Of a DNA stretch of 11,869 nucleotides, positions 1 to 7,199 are shown piece by piece. The DNA is from CAWDLX01 sp046728155 (GTDB lineage Bacteria; Actinomycetota; Actinomycetes; Mycobacteriales; Micromonosporaceae): NCBI GenBank assembly GCA_046728155.1, contig JBKPDY010000048.1, positions 1 to 11,869 of the forward strand. The letters run 5' to 3'. The translations under genes were made by a program, and so were the position numbers. A model generated the notes under the pieces. The model was not told where the DNA came from, did no database searches, and saw only the letters and a list, made by a program, of their open reading frames with translations. The first letter of the stretch is position 1; every line of letters begins with the position of its first letter.

Positions 1-1833
1 GCTGTCCACAGTAGACTTGAGCCGCGCGACGTCCCGATGGCGCAGCAGGTGTTCCAGCACCGGATGCTCGGTCTGCACGTACAGGCTCTGCAACGCGTCG
101 GCATCGGTGGTGTATCCGGTCTTGATGCGCTTCGTCTTGGGCAGGCCCAGCTCGACGAAGAGGATGTCCTGCAACTGTTTGGGTGAACCGAGGTTGAACT
201 CGCGGCCCACGACCGCGTATGCGGCTTGAGCCGCGGCCTTGACCTCGGCCGCGAAGTGGGACTCCAGGTCGGACAGGTAGTGGGTGTCGGCCGCGATCCC
301 GGTGCGCTCCATCTCCGCGAGCACATAGGACAGTGGCTGCTCCACGTCGGCGAGCAGGCGGCGCGGATCCTCCCCATCCCGGGCCAGCTCGGCGTCGATA
401 GCAGCCTGCAGGTCGAGCGTGGCCTTGGCCCGCAGCATGAGGTTCTGCTCGATGAGGTGTTCGTCCACGCCGAGGCCGTCCAGGGCGGGTTGGCCCTCTG
501 CCTCGGCACCCTCGACCCGCAGCTCCCGTTGCAGATAACGAAGCGCGAGGTCGACCAGGTCGTACGAGCGTTGATCCGGCCGGGCGAGATACGCGGCGAG
601 CGCGGTGTCGGTGTGCAAGCCCTCGAAGGACCAGCCCCGCGCGCGGAAGGCGAGCATCGCCGGCTTGGCGTCGTGGATCACCTTGGGACGCTCAGGGTCA
701 CCCAGCCAATCGGCCACAGCGCGGTCGTCGTCGGCATCGAGCTGCGTCGGGTCGATCCACGCGGCCGGTCGCCCGCCGGTCGCCACCGCAAGCCCGGTCA
801 GCTCGCCGGTGCCACGGCCGAACCTGCCCGAGACCGCCACGCCCGCCGGCGACCCGGCCGGGGTGTGCCGCTCCAGCCATGCCCGTACGGTCCCCGGGGA
901 GAGCACCTCACCGGCGAGATCGAACCCGGCCTCCGCCTCGGGCTCGACCGACTCGAGGTACTCGTAGAGGCGGTCCCGCAGTACGCGAAACTGGAGGGTG
1001 TCGAAGACCTGGTGTACGGCCTCGCGATCCCAACCGCGCCAGACGGTCTCGGCCGGAACGAGCGGCAGCTCGAGGTCATCGACCAGCCGGTTCAGCTCGT
1101 AGTTGCGCAGCACCGCGCCGAGATGGTCGCGCAGCGCCTCCCCGACCTTGCCCTTGATCTGGTCGACGTGGGCGACCACCTCGTCGAAGTCGCCGAACTG
1201 GGTGATCCATTTCGCGGCGGTCTTCTCCCCGACGCCCGGGACGCCGGAGAGGTTATCGCTCGTCTCGCCGACCATGGCCGCGACCGCCCGGTAGTGCTCC
1301 GGTCCGACCCCGTACCGGGACGTCACGGCGGCCGGGTCCATCCGGGTCAGCTCGGAGACGCCACGTTTCGGGTAGAGCACCGTGACCCTGTCCCGGACGA
1401 GCTGGAAAGCGTCCCGATCCCCGGTGCAGATGAGAACCTCCATGCCCTCCTCGTGCGCCTCGCGGGCCAGCGTCGCGAGCACATCGTCGGCCTCGTACCC
1501 ATCCTTCTCCACGACGGGCACGCGCAGGGCCGCGAGCACCTCCTTGACAAGGCTGACCTGGCCCTTGAAGTCGACCGGGGTCTCGCTGCGATTGGCCTTG
1601 TACTCCGCGTACTGCTCGCTCCGGAACGACCTGCGGGACACATCGAAGGCGACCACGATGTGCGTCGGCCGTTCGTCGCGAAGTACGTTGATCAGCATCG
1701 ACGTGAACCCGTACACGGCGTTGGTCGGCTGCCCGGTCGTGGTTGAGAAGTTCTCCACGGGTAGGGCGAAGAACGCCCGGTACGCCAGGGAATGCCCGTC
1801 CACCAGGAGCAGCCGTGGCTCGTTCGTGGTCAC
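1..1833 (-). CDS. polA: DNA polymerase I (5' part, cut by window edge)
   Basis: DNA polymerase I, for Okazaki fragment maturation and repair synthesis. From the GTG at 1833 to the edge there are 611 codons, about two thirds of the usual ~900 residues. Residues 1-290 form the 5' nuclease: LLLVDGHS (D12), VAFD (D64), YEADDVLAT (E114, D116, D117), CTGDRDAFQLV (D139, D141), then GETSDN and the helix-hairpin-helix GVPGVGEKTA (197-206). The middle domain corresponds to the 3'-5' exonuclease fold but has no D-x-E in the expected first strand (VAVSGRFGRG), so proofreading is probably absent. The polymerase domain starts with LEQPLSYVLAEMERTGI-like sequence (here VEQPLSYVLAEMERTGIAAD) and reaches the thumb (HRDVARLKSTVDS); fingers and palm lie outside. 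It lies 89 bases downstream of livF in the same direction, but a -10-like hexamer sits 7 bases before the GTG. Identity is certain; the start is likely because no in-frame ATG fits the N-terminal VDGHS spacing better. Confidence 0.96.
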   Translation of the reverse strand, partial: MTTNEPRLLLVDGHSLAYRAFFALPVENFSTTTGQPTNAVYGFTSMLINVLRDERPTHIVVAFDVSRRSFRSEQYAEYKANRSETPVDFKGQVSLVKEVLAALRVPVVEKDGYEADDVLATLAREAHEEGMEVLICTGDRDAFQLVRDRVTVLYPKRGVSELTRMDPAAVTSRYGVGPEHYRAVAAMVGETSDNLSGVPGVGEKTAAKWITQFGDFDEVVAHVDQIKGKVGEALRDHLGAVLRNYELNRLVDDLELPLVPAETVWRGWDREAVHQVFDTLQFRVLRDRLYEYLESVEPEAEAGFDLAGEVLSPGTVRAWLERHTPAGSPAGVAVSGRFGRGTGELTGLAVATGGRPAAWIDPTQLDADDDRAVADWLGDPERPKVIHDAKPAMLAFRARGWSFEGLHTDTALAAYLARPDQRSYDLVDLALRYLQRELRVEGAEAEGQPALDGLGVDEHLIEQNLMLRAKATLDLQAAIDAELARDGEDPRRLLADVEQPLSYVLAEMERTGIAADTHYLSDLESHFAAEVKAAAQAAYAVVGREFNLGSPKQLQDILFVELGLPKTKRIKTGYTTDADALQSLYVQTEHPVLEHLLRHRDVARLKSTVDS

Positions 1834-1846
1834 GCCCCAAACCCTA
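1834..1846 (-). promoter_or_regulatory. Candidate leaderless promoter of polA
   Basis: TAGGGT (1846-1841, matching TANNNT) lies exactly 7 bases before the polA GTG, so transcription would begin at or next to the start codon. This spacing is known for leaderless mRNAs in Actinobacteria. No convincing -35 is visible at 16-18 bases upstream. The G-rich run TTGGGG between hexamer and start could instead act as a weak ribosome binding site on a readthrough transcript from livF. Confidence 0.4.
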
Positions 1847-1922
1847 GTCCCGGCCTACGACAATCCACGAAGCCCCGCGCGCAGGCTGCGATGGCCCACT
1901 CGCTCCTCGCGACATCGACGAG

Positions 1923-2633
1923 TCAGGCGACGCCCAGGTAGGCCTCCTTGACCGCCGGATCGGTGAGCAGCTCACGACCGGTACCGGTCTTGACGATCCG
2001 CCCGGTCTCCAGGACGTACGCCCGGTGGGCGCGACTGAGGGCCTGCTGTGCGTTCTGTTCCACGAGGAGCACGGTCGTTCCCTGCTGGTTGATCTCCGTG
2101 ATGATCGAGAAGATCTGCTGGATCAGCATCGGCGCGAGGCCCATCGACGGCTCGTCCAGCAGCAGCAGATGAGGCCGGCTCATCAGCGCCCGACCGACGG
2201 CGAGCATCTGCTGCTCGCCGCCGGAGAGCGTGCCACCGGCCTGCTTGAGCCGCTCCTGCAGGCGCGGGAAGAGCTCCAGCACCCGGTCGAAGTCCTCCTT
2301 GATCGCGGCGGTGTCTTTGCGGATGTACGCGCCCATCTCAAGGTTCTCCCGCACGGTCATCCCGGGGAAGATGCCCCGACCCTCGGGCGCCTGGCAGATG
2401 CCACGGGCCACCCGCAGGTCCGCCCGCAGCCGGGTGATGTCCTCGCCGGCGAAGACGATCCGGCCGGAGGCGACCGGACGCAGGCCGGAGATGGCCCGCA
2501 TCGTCGTCGTCTTGCCGGCTCCGTTCGCCCCGATCAGGGCCACCACTTCGCCCTCGTCGACGGTGAGGCTGATGCCGTGCAGCGCCTGGATGCGCCCGTA
2601 CAGCAGGGTCAGATCGCGAATCTCAAGCAGCAT
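1923..2633 (-). CDS. livF: Branched-chain amino acid ABC transporter ATPase LivF
   Basis: Second ATP-binding subunit of a high-affinity branched-chain amino acid importer; it drives uptake at the inner face of the membrane as a heterodimer with LivG. In 236 residues, the usual LivF length, it has Walker A GANGAGKT (35-42), the Q-loop glutamine Q81 before APEGRGIFP, signature LSGGEQQ (136-142) and Walker B LLLLDEP with catalytic E161. The H-loop position is glutamine (VEQNA, Q193), as is usual in LivF proteins, and separates it from LivG, which has H224. The ATG start at 2633 lies inside the end of livG (11-base overlap), so it is translationally coupled. It is the last gene of the operon. The 89 bases to polA hold no strong terminator that I can see. 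Confidence 0.95.
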   Translation of the reverse strand: MLLEIRDLTLLYGRIQALHGISLTVDEGEVVALIGANGAGKTTTMRAISGLRPVASGRIVFAGEDITRLRADLRVARGICQAPEGRGIFPGMTVRENLEMGAYIRKDTAAIKEDFDRVLELFPRLQERLKQAGGTLSGGEQQMLAVGRALMSRPHLLLLDEPSMGLAPMLIQQIFSIITEINQQGTTVLLVEQNAQQALSRAHRAYVLETGRIVKTGTGRELLTDPAVKEAYLGVA

Positions 2634-3438
2634 CGGCGGGCACTCCCAGGTAGGCGGCGATCACCTTGGGATCGTTCGCAACCTCTTGCGGCGCCCCTTC
2701 CGCGATCTTGCGACCGAACTCCAGCACGACGATCCGGTCGGTCACGCCCATGACCAGCCGCATGTCGTGCTCGATCAGCAGAACGGTGATTCCGGTATCC
2801 CGGATGCGCCGGATCAGTTGGAGCAGCGACTCCTTCTCGGCCGGGTTGAATCCGGCCGCCGGCTCGTCCAGGCAGAGCAGCGTGGGCCTCGTCGCCATGG
2901 CCCGGGCGATCTCGAGCCGGCGTTGGTCGCCGTAGGGCAGGTTGCGAGCGACCGTGTCGTGTCGGGCCGAGATGCCGACGAAGTCGAGCAGCTCGTGCGC
3001 CAGGATCTGCGCGGTCCGCTCTTCCCGGCGGTGGCGGGGCAGCTGTAGCAGAGCGCCCGGCACACTCGTGAGGTGATGGGCGTCCGCGCCGACCTGGACG
3101 TTCTCGAGAGCGGTCATCTCGCTGAAGAGCCGGATGTTCTGGAACGTCCGGGCCATCCCCATCTTCGTGATCTCGAACCGCTTGTGGCCGACAAGGGTCT
3201 GACCCAGGAATCGGATCGCTCCCTCGGTCGGCGCGTACACCCCGGTCATCGCGTTGAAGCAGGTCGTCTTGCCAGCGCCGTTGGGCCCGATCAGGCCCAG
3301 GATCTCGCCCTGGTTCAGGTTGAAGCTGACCTCGCTGAGCGCCACGACGCCGCCGAAGCGAAGGGTCACGTTGTCCACTTCGAGCAAAGGGCCGCCGTGC
3401 GCGTCGAGCGGGACGGCGACCGGTACGGCCTCAGTCAC
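2623..3438 (-). CDS. livG: Branched-chain amino acid ABC transporter ATPase LivG
   Basis: First ATP-binding subunit of the importer, partner of LivF. In 271 residues it has Walker A GPNGAGKTT (51-59), Q-loop Q100 in ARTFQNIRLF, a divergent signature LPYGDQRRLEIARA (167-180, the LivG form of the ABC signature), Walker B LLCLDEPAAG with E192, and H-loop H224 in LIEHD. The C-terminal EGAPQEV...YLGV is also LivG-like. An N-terminal extension of about 18 residues precedes LLEVDNVTLRFGG. The GTG start at 3438 overlaps the livM stop by 8 bases (GTGACTGA), which supports this start and coupling. The family is certain; the substrate (Leu/Ile/Val versus another amino acid or amide) cannot be fixed from sequence. 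Confidence 0.95.
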   Translation of the reverse strand: MTEAVPVAVPLDAHGGPLLEVDNVTLRFGGVVALSEVSFNLNQGEILGLIGPNGAGKTTCFNAMTGVYAPTEGAIRFLGQTLVGHKRFEITKMGMARTFQNIRLFSEMTALENVQVGADAHHLTSVPGALLQLPRHRREERTAQILAHELLDFVGISARHDTVARNLPYGDQRRLEIARAMATRPTLLCLDEPAAGFNPAEKESLLQLIRRIRDTGITVLLIEHDMRLVMGVTDRIVVLEFGRKIAEGAPQEVANDPKVIAAYLGVPADAA

Positions 3439-4708
3439 CGACCACCGCCTCCTTCTGCCGGTCCCGCAACTCTGCTGCCCGGCGCCGGTTGGGCCAGATG
3501 CCCTGCGGCCGGAAGATCATCATAACGATCAGGATCACCCCGAAGATCGCGTAGCGTAGCGAGGTCACGCTCACGTCAATGTGCCGGCCGAGCACGGTCA
3601 CGGTCTCCGGCAGGCCGAGGATCTCGCCGATCGTCCGTAGCCACTCCGGTACGTAGATGACGAGGAAGCCGCCAAGGATCGCCCCGCCGATGTTGCCCGC
3701 ACCACCGAGCAATAGCGCCGCCAGCACCAGGATCGAGTTCTGCAACGAGAAGGTCCCGGAGTTGACAAAAGTCGCCTGCCCGGCCCAGATCGCTCCGGAC
3801 AGTCCACCGACCGCGGCCCCCATCGTGAATGCCCAGAGCTTGAACCGGAAGGTCGGCACGCCCATCAGCTCGGCCGCGTCCTCATCCTCACGGATAGCGA
3901 TCCAGGCTCGGCCGACCCGGCTGCGTTGGAGATTTCGGACCAGGAAGACGACACCGATGATGACGGTCAACCCGAGCCAGTAGTACGGCAGCGCTTTGAA
4001 GCTGAAGATCGGCGAGCCGTCCGGATAGCTGCCGGGCGGATGGCCGATATCCGGGATGCCATTGTCGCCGTTGAGAATCCAGTCCTGCTGCTTGGCCACG
4101 ATGAGGATCATCTCGGCGAAGCCGAGCGTGACGATGGCGAGATAGTCGCCGCGCAGTCGAAGCGTGGGCCATCCGAGCAACGCGCCGGAGAGCATCGCGA
4201 TCGCGATGGCGAACGGCAGTGCGACCAGCCACGGCCACGGACTCTTCCACCAGTTGTACTCGGTGATCAGCTTGCTCTCCGGGGATGTCAGCAGGCCGAG
4301 GGTGTACGCGCCGAGCGCAAAGAAGCCGAAGAAGCCGAGGTCGAGCAGGCCGGCGTAGCCGACGACAATGTTGAGCCCGAGTGTCAGCAGGACGATCCAC
4401 GTGCAGTAGAAGAGCACCGAGGCCATGTCGGCGCGCTCCGTGTAGAGCGGTAGGTAATTGCCATTGGGCAGTGGGATACCGAGGTTGAGGTAGAAGCCGG
4501 GCACCGCGATCAGGTACAGAAACGCGATGAAGGCGAGCATGAGAATGATGCGGCCCCATCGCGGCATCGACCGCCAACGGCCACCGACCGCCGAGCTGGT
4601 CCGCCTCCACCAGCCCTGCGCGCCATGGCGTGCGTTCTGGATCCGCCCGAGCGGGGTCGGCCTCTTCTCCTGTTTCTCGGCAGGCGGCAGGATCTCCGGA
4701 GTCGTCAT
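3431..4708 (-). CDS. livM: Branched-chain amino acid ABC transporter permease LivM, with N-terminal extension
   Basis: One of the two transmembrane permeases of the importer. The 425-residue product has several hydrophobic helices and the LivM hallmarks: GLNIVVGYAGLLDLG (111-125), PTLRLRGDYLAIVTLGFAEM (181-200) and the ATPase-contacting cytoplasmic loop around AWIAIREDEDAAELMGVP (268-285), then LLLGGAGNIGGAILGG (332-347). The first ~52 residues are a polar, Arg- and Trp-rich extension before the first membrane helix (about 53-70), and a long loop with GNYLPLYTERAD follows. The protein is therefore longer than the ~300-350 residues that are common. The ATG overlaps the livH stop as ATGA (4705-4708), which supports the full-length start and makes the extension real rather than a start-site error. 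The C-terminus is basic and cytoplasmic (RRRAAELRDRQKE). Confidence 0.94.
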   Translation of the reverse strand: MTTPEILPPAEKQEKRPTPLGRIQNARHGAQGWWRRTSSAVGGRWRSMPRWGRIILMLAFIAFLYLIAVPGFYLNLGIPLPNGNYLPLYTERADMASVLFYCTWIVLLTLGLNIVVGYAGLLDLGFFGFFALGAYTLGLLTSPESKLITEYNWWKSPWPWLVALPFAIAIAMLSGALLGWPTLRLRGDYLAIVTLGFAEMILIVAKQQDWILNGDNGIPDIGHPPGSYPDGSPIFSFKALPYYWLGLTVIIGVVFLVRNLQRSRVGRAWIAIREDEDAAELMGVPTFRFKLWAFTMGAAVGGLSGAIWAGQATFVNSGTFSLQNSILVLAALLLGGAGNIGGAILGGFLVIYVPEWLRTIGEILGLPETVTVLGRHIDVSVTSLRYAIFGVILIVMMIFRPQGIWPNRRRAAELRDRQKEAVVGD

Positions 4709-5655
4709 GCCCTGGCCCTCCCCAACGATTCGCCCAGCAGGCCGGTCGGGCGGAACATCAGCAGGGTGATGAGAACGACGAAGCCGACCAGGTCACGCCA
4801 GTTGGTGCCGAACAGCGCCGCGGCGTAGTTCTCGACCAGGCCGAGGAGCAGCCCCCCGAGGAGCGCGCCCCGCAGGTTTCCGATCCCGCCGAGGACGGCG
4901 GCGGAGAACGCCTTGAGGCCGAGCAGGAAGCCGGATGTGTTGGTGGTAGTACCGACCTGCATGTCGTTGAAGACAGCGGCAACGCCGGCCATGAGCCCAC
5001 CGAGCAGGAAGACGAGCAGGATCACCCGACCCTTGTTGACACCCATCAGTGATGACGTGTTGGCGTCCTGTGCCACGGCACGAATGCCGCGGCCGAACCG
5101 CGTCTTCGCGACGAACCAGTCCAGGGCGAACATCGTCACCAGCGCTACGCCGACGGTGAGCAGGCCGACCGGGAAGAACGTCCACGGACCGAGCGAGAAC
5201 AGCGGCTCCCGCGGCAGAAGCGCCGGCACTCCCGATGGCGTGCGGGCGGTGAAGGTGCCGACGACCTCCGAGATCACGTACGAGGCGCCGATCGCCGTGA
5301 TCAGGAAGGCCAGGGGCGGGGCGTTGCGATGTCGCAGCGGTCGATAGGCGGTGACCTCGACCAGCATGGCCGTGGCGCCGGAGACGAGGGCCGCGAACAG
5401 AATGCCAACCGCGATCATCAGCAGCGCGTACCCCACGCTCGGCTGCGGGCTGTCCGGATTGAGGCCGAAGGTGTCCCAGGCAATGATGGCTGCGAAGGTG
5501 CCGACCATAAACACCTCGGAGTGGGCGAAATTGATCAGGCGCAACACTCCGTACACCATTGTGTAACCAAGAGCAACCAGCGCGTAGATGGCGCCCTGGG
5601 AAATGCCGGACGTGGTCAGTCCGGGAAATCCGTTGATCAGGTCGTTGAAGTGCAT
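4705..5655 (-). CDS. livH: Branched-chain amino acid ABC transporter permease LivH
   Basis: The other membrane permease of the importer. At 316 residues it has the family N-terminal signature GAIYALVALGYTMVYGVLRL running into INFAHSEVFMVG (21-52), multiple membrane helices, a cytoplasmic coupling loop around TRFGRGIRAVAQDANTSSLM (185-204) that docks on an ATPase, and the C-terminal GLKAFSAAVLGGIGNLRGA (246-264) seen in LivH proteins. The ATG at 5655 has a GGGAG-like ribosome site only a few bases upstream. The gene is separated from the binding protein gene by 97 bases containing a strong hairpin, whereas everything downstream overlaps. LivH-M-G-F are thus probably made at matched levels, below that of the receptor. 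Confidence 0.95.
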   Translation of the reverse strand: MHFNDLINGFPGLTTSGISQGAIYALVALGYTMVYGVLRLINFAHSEVFMVGTFAAIIAWDTFGLNPDSPQPSVGYALLMIAVGILFAALVSGATAMLVEVTAYRPLRHRNAPPLAFLITAIGASYVISEVVGTFTARTPSGVPALLPREPLFSLGPWTFFPVGLLTVGVALVTMFALDWFVAKTRFGRGIRAVAQDANTSSLMGVNKGRVILLVFLLGGLMAGVAAVFNDMQVGTTTNTSGFLLGLKAFSAAVLGGIGNLRGALLGGLLLGLVENYAAALFGTNWRDLVGFVVLITLLMFRPTGLLGESLGRARA

Positions 5656-5684
5656 TCCGCTCCCGCTCGTGCTCCGGATGGAAC

Positions 5685-5726
5685 TCGGTGCGGTCGGCAG
5701 AGGTGCTCCCCTGCCGACCGCACCGA
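5685..5726 (-). promoter_or_regulatory. Perfect 16-bp inverted repeat between livJ and livH
   Basis: The left arm TCGGTGCGGTCGGCAG (5685-5700) and right arm CTGCCGACCGCACCGA (5711-5726) are exact reverse complements around a 10-base loop. In the transcript it begins about 26 bases after the binding-protein stop and ends 29 bases before the livH ATG. There is no U-run after it, so a classical intrinsic terminator is unlikely. Its probable role is a partial terminator or a 3'-end stabiliser that keeps receptor mRNA more abundant than permease mRNA. Confidence 0.7.
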
Positions 5727-5752
5727 CTCATTCTGCGCTGCGTCCGATCAGG

Positions 5753-6928
5753 TCAGGACTTCGGGATCTCCTTTTCTGGAACCCACGCGCCATCGGTGGC
5801 CTTGTACGACCAGACCTTGACCTGGGTCGGGTCGAGTTCACCGTTGGCCGAGGCCGGCCAGCTGTAGGTGACACCCGAGACGTCGCCCGGCTTGTTGTAG
5901 GCCTTGATGTAGGCCTGCATGTCGGCGCGGGTGGTCTTACCCGCGGCGATGCCGTTCAGGAAGATGTTCATCACGTCGTACCCGACGTCGGCGTACGCGC
6001 CGGCGTCGACACCGAACTTGGCCTTGTAGTCGGTCGGGAAGGTTCCGCCGGCCTTGGTGGCGGGAGCACACGGGCAGGTTGCAATCGTGCCCTCGACGTC
6101 GGCCTTACCGGTCGCGCTGAGCATGTTGTCGTCGTAGATACCGTCTCCGCCGACGAACAGGCCCTTCCAACCAGCGGCACGCAGCTGCTTGAGGAAGGGG
6201 CTCGCCTCGGCGGTGTAGCCGCCGTAGAACAGGGCGTCAGCCTTCGAGGCGACGACCTTGGTCACGATCGCGTCGAACTTGCGGTCGCCCGTGGTCACCT
6301 TCTCCGAACCGACCAGCAGCGGCTGCAGGACGGTCTTGGCGTTGTCGGCGAGGCCCTTGCCGTATGCCGAGTCGTCCTGGACCAGGAAGACCTTCTTGGC
6401 CGCGGCGACGTTGGCGATGTAGCGGCCGGCGGCCGGGCCCTGCGAGAAGTCGTTGCCGACGCCCCGGTGGAAGATCGACCAGCCGTGGGTCGACAGGTCG
6501 GGCCGGGTAGCCGACTGGGTGATGCTGGGCAGGTGGGCCTGCTCGAAGATCGGGTCGGCGACCTCGGACTCACCCGAGAACGCCGGGCCGAGAATGCCGA
6601 TGACCTTGGCGTCGTTGACCGCGCCCTGGGCGAGGCCAGGCGCTTTGTCGGCCGAGCCCTGCGAGTCGTAGTCCTGCATGGAGACCTTGCAGTCGCTGTG
6701 CGCTGCGTTGTACTTGTCCAGCGCCATCTGAGCGCCATTGTGCGATGGCGTGACCAGACCGGCGTTGTCGCCGGACAGCGCGCCGAAGAACCCGATCTTC
6801 AGGCCGCTGACCGGGCAGCCAGCCCCGGTCCCGCCGGTGCTTGCTTCTTTCTTACACGCCGCGGCACCGCCGGCAATGAGCGCCACCATGGCGACGCCGC
6901 CGACGATCCGCACGAGTTTCTGCCTCAA
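5753..6928 (-). CDS. livJ: Branched-chain amino acid ABC transporter substrate-binding lipoprotein
   Basis: Lipid-anchored extracellular receptor that delivers ligand to LivHM. It is a type I periplasmic-binding-protein fold of 391 residues: after the linker, KIGFFGALSGDNAGLV (44-59), NGAQMALDKYN (64-74), VIGILGPAFSGES (109-121), SITQSATRPDLS (135-146), VFLVQDDSAYGKGLADNAK (180-198) and GYDVMNIFLNGI (316-327) are in the order expected for the family. The signal peptide runs to C25 (GGAAAC-KKE), a relaxed lipobox with Ala at -3. I chose the TTG at 6928 because a strong Shine-Dalgarno lies 8 bases before it and the signal peptide then starts with RQK; reading up to 7000 would add 24 polar residues in front of the signal. 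Cysteine pairs C38/C80 and C285/C287 could form disulfides. The ligand is inferred, and amides or urea remain possible for this family. Confidence 0.92.
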   Translation of the reverse strand: MRQKLVRIVGGVAMVALIAGGAAACKKEASTGGTGAGCPVSGLKIGFFGALSGDNAGLVTPSHNGAQMALDKYNAAHSDCKVSMQDYDSQGSADKAPGLAQGAVNDAKVIGILGPAFSGESEVADPIFEQAHLPSITQSATRPDLSTHGWSIFHRGVGNDFSQGPAAGRYIANVAAAKKVFLVQDDSAYGKGLADNAKTVLQPLLVGSEKVTTGDRKFDAIVTKVVASKADALFYGGYTAEASPFLKQLRAAGWKGLFVGGDGIYDDNMLSATGKADVEGTIATCPCAPATKAGGTFPTDYKAKFGVDAGAYADVGYDVMNIFLNGIAAGKTTRADMQAYIKAYNKPGDVSGVTYSWPASANGELDPTQVKVWSYKATDGAWVPEKEIPKS

Positions 6929-7199
6929 GGCTGGAACCTCTCCTCCTTGTTCGTACCCGACGCCCATTTCGTACCGAAAAGTGCCGGAGATGGGCGGCAA
7001 GCTTGGAACCGGGTTGCCGGTCTGGGGCCGGACGTTATCCCAGAGCCGGGCTCATCGTAAGGGGATAGCGAAGCCGTTGATCCAACCGTTACGTCGCGTG
7101 CTTAATTGCCGCCGAAGCGACTAATGACCTGGCGTTTGGCTAGTCCCTGTTGTGATGACACCGTACGACCACGAGAGGTCCCTGCCAAGGTCACACGGG
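6929..7199 (-). promoter_or_regulatory. Upstream region of the liv operon
   Basis: These 271 bases separate the propeller lipoprotein stop from livJ and must hold the operon promoter unless it is read through. A possible -10 TACGAT lies at 7059-7054, with TTGGAT (7085-7080) 20 bases further up; that spacing is too long to be convincing. An imperfect inverted repeat (CTAG-CCC-TGTGA at 7140-7155 against 7191-7203) follows the upstream stop and could be a loose terminator. I see no gene here. Confidence 0.4.
6937..6948 (-). promoter_or_regulatory. Ribosome binding site that fixes the livJ TTG start
   Basis: AAGGAGGAGAGG (6948-6937) is the strongest anti-16S match in the window. It ends 8 bases before the TTG at 6928. 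This supports a rare TTG start over the upstream ATG codons at 7000 and 6967. Confidence 0.8.

Noticed and set aside
226..1746. 506-codon open frame on the plus strand
   Set aside because: It is antisense to polA, whose minus frame shows all 5'-nuclease motifs. Long antisense frames are expected in GC-rich coding DNA; the product has no recognisable domain.
5685..5726. Intrinsic terminator at the livJ-livH hairpin
   Set aside because: The stem is strong but no U-run follows, and livHMGF have no other visible promoter; a full stop here would silence them.
6929..7000. Upstream ATG starts for livJ (7000 or 6967)
   Set aside because: They would put polar residues before the signal peptide and place the strong ribosome binding site inside the gene. 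The TTG at 6928 fits better.
5588..7060. 490-codon plus-strand frame opposite the binding-protein gene
   Set aside because: Low-complexity Gly/Val/Arg/Asp composition and full overlap with the well-supported livJ gene and the livJ-livH hairpin. It is a shadow frame.
7076..7095. GlnR-like box (GTAAC ... TCAAC) upstream of the liv operon
   Set aside because: Nitrogen control of amino acid uptake is plausible, but the spacing is one base off and the second half-site lacks the expected GAAAC; too weak to annotate.
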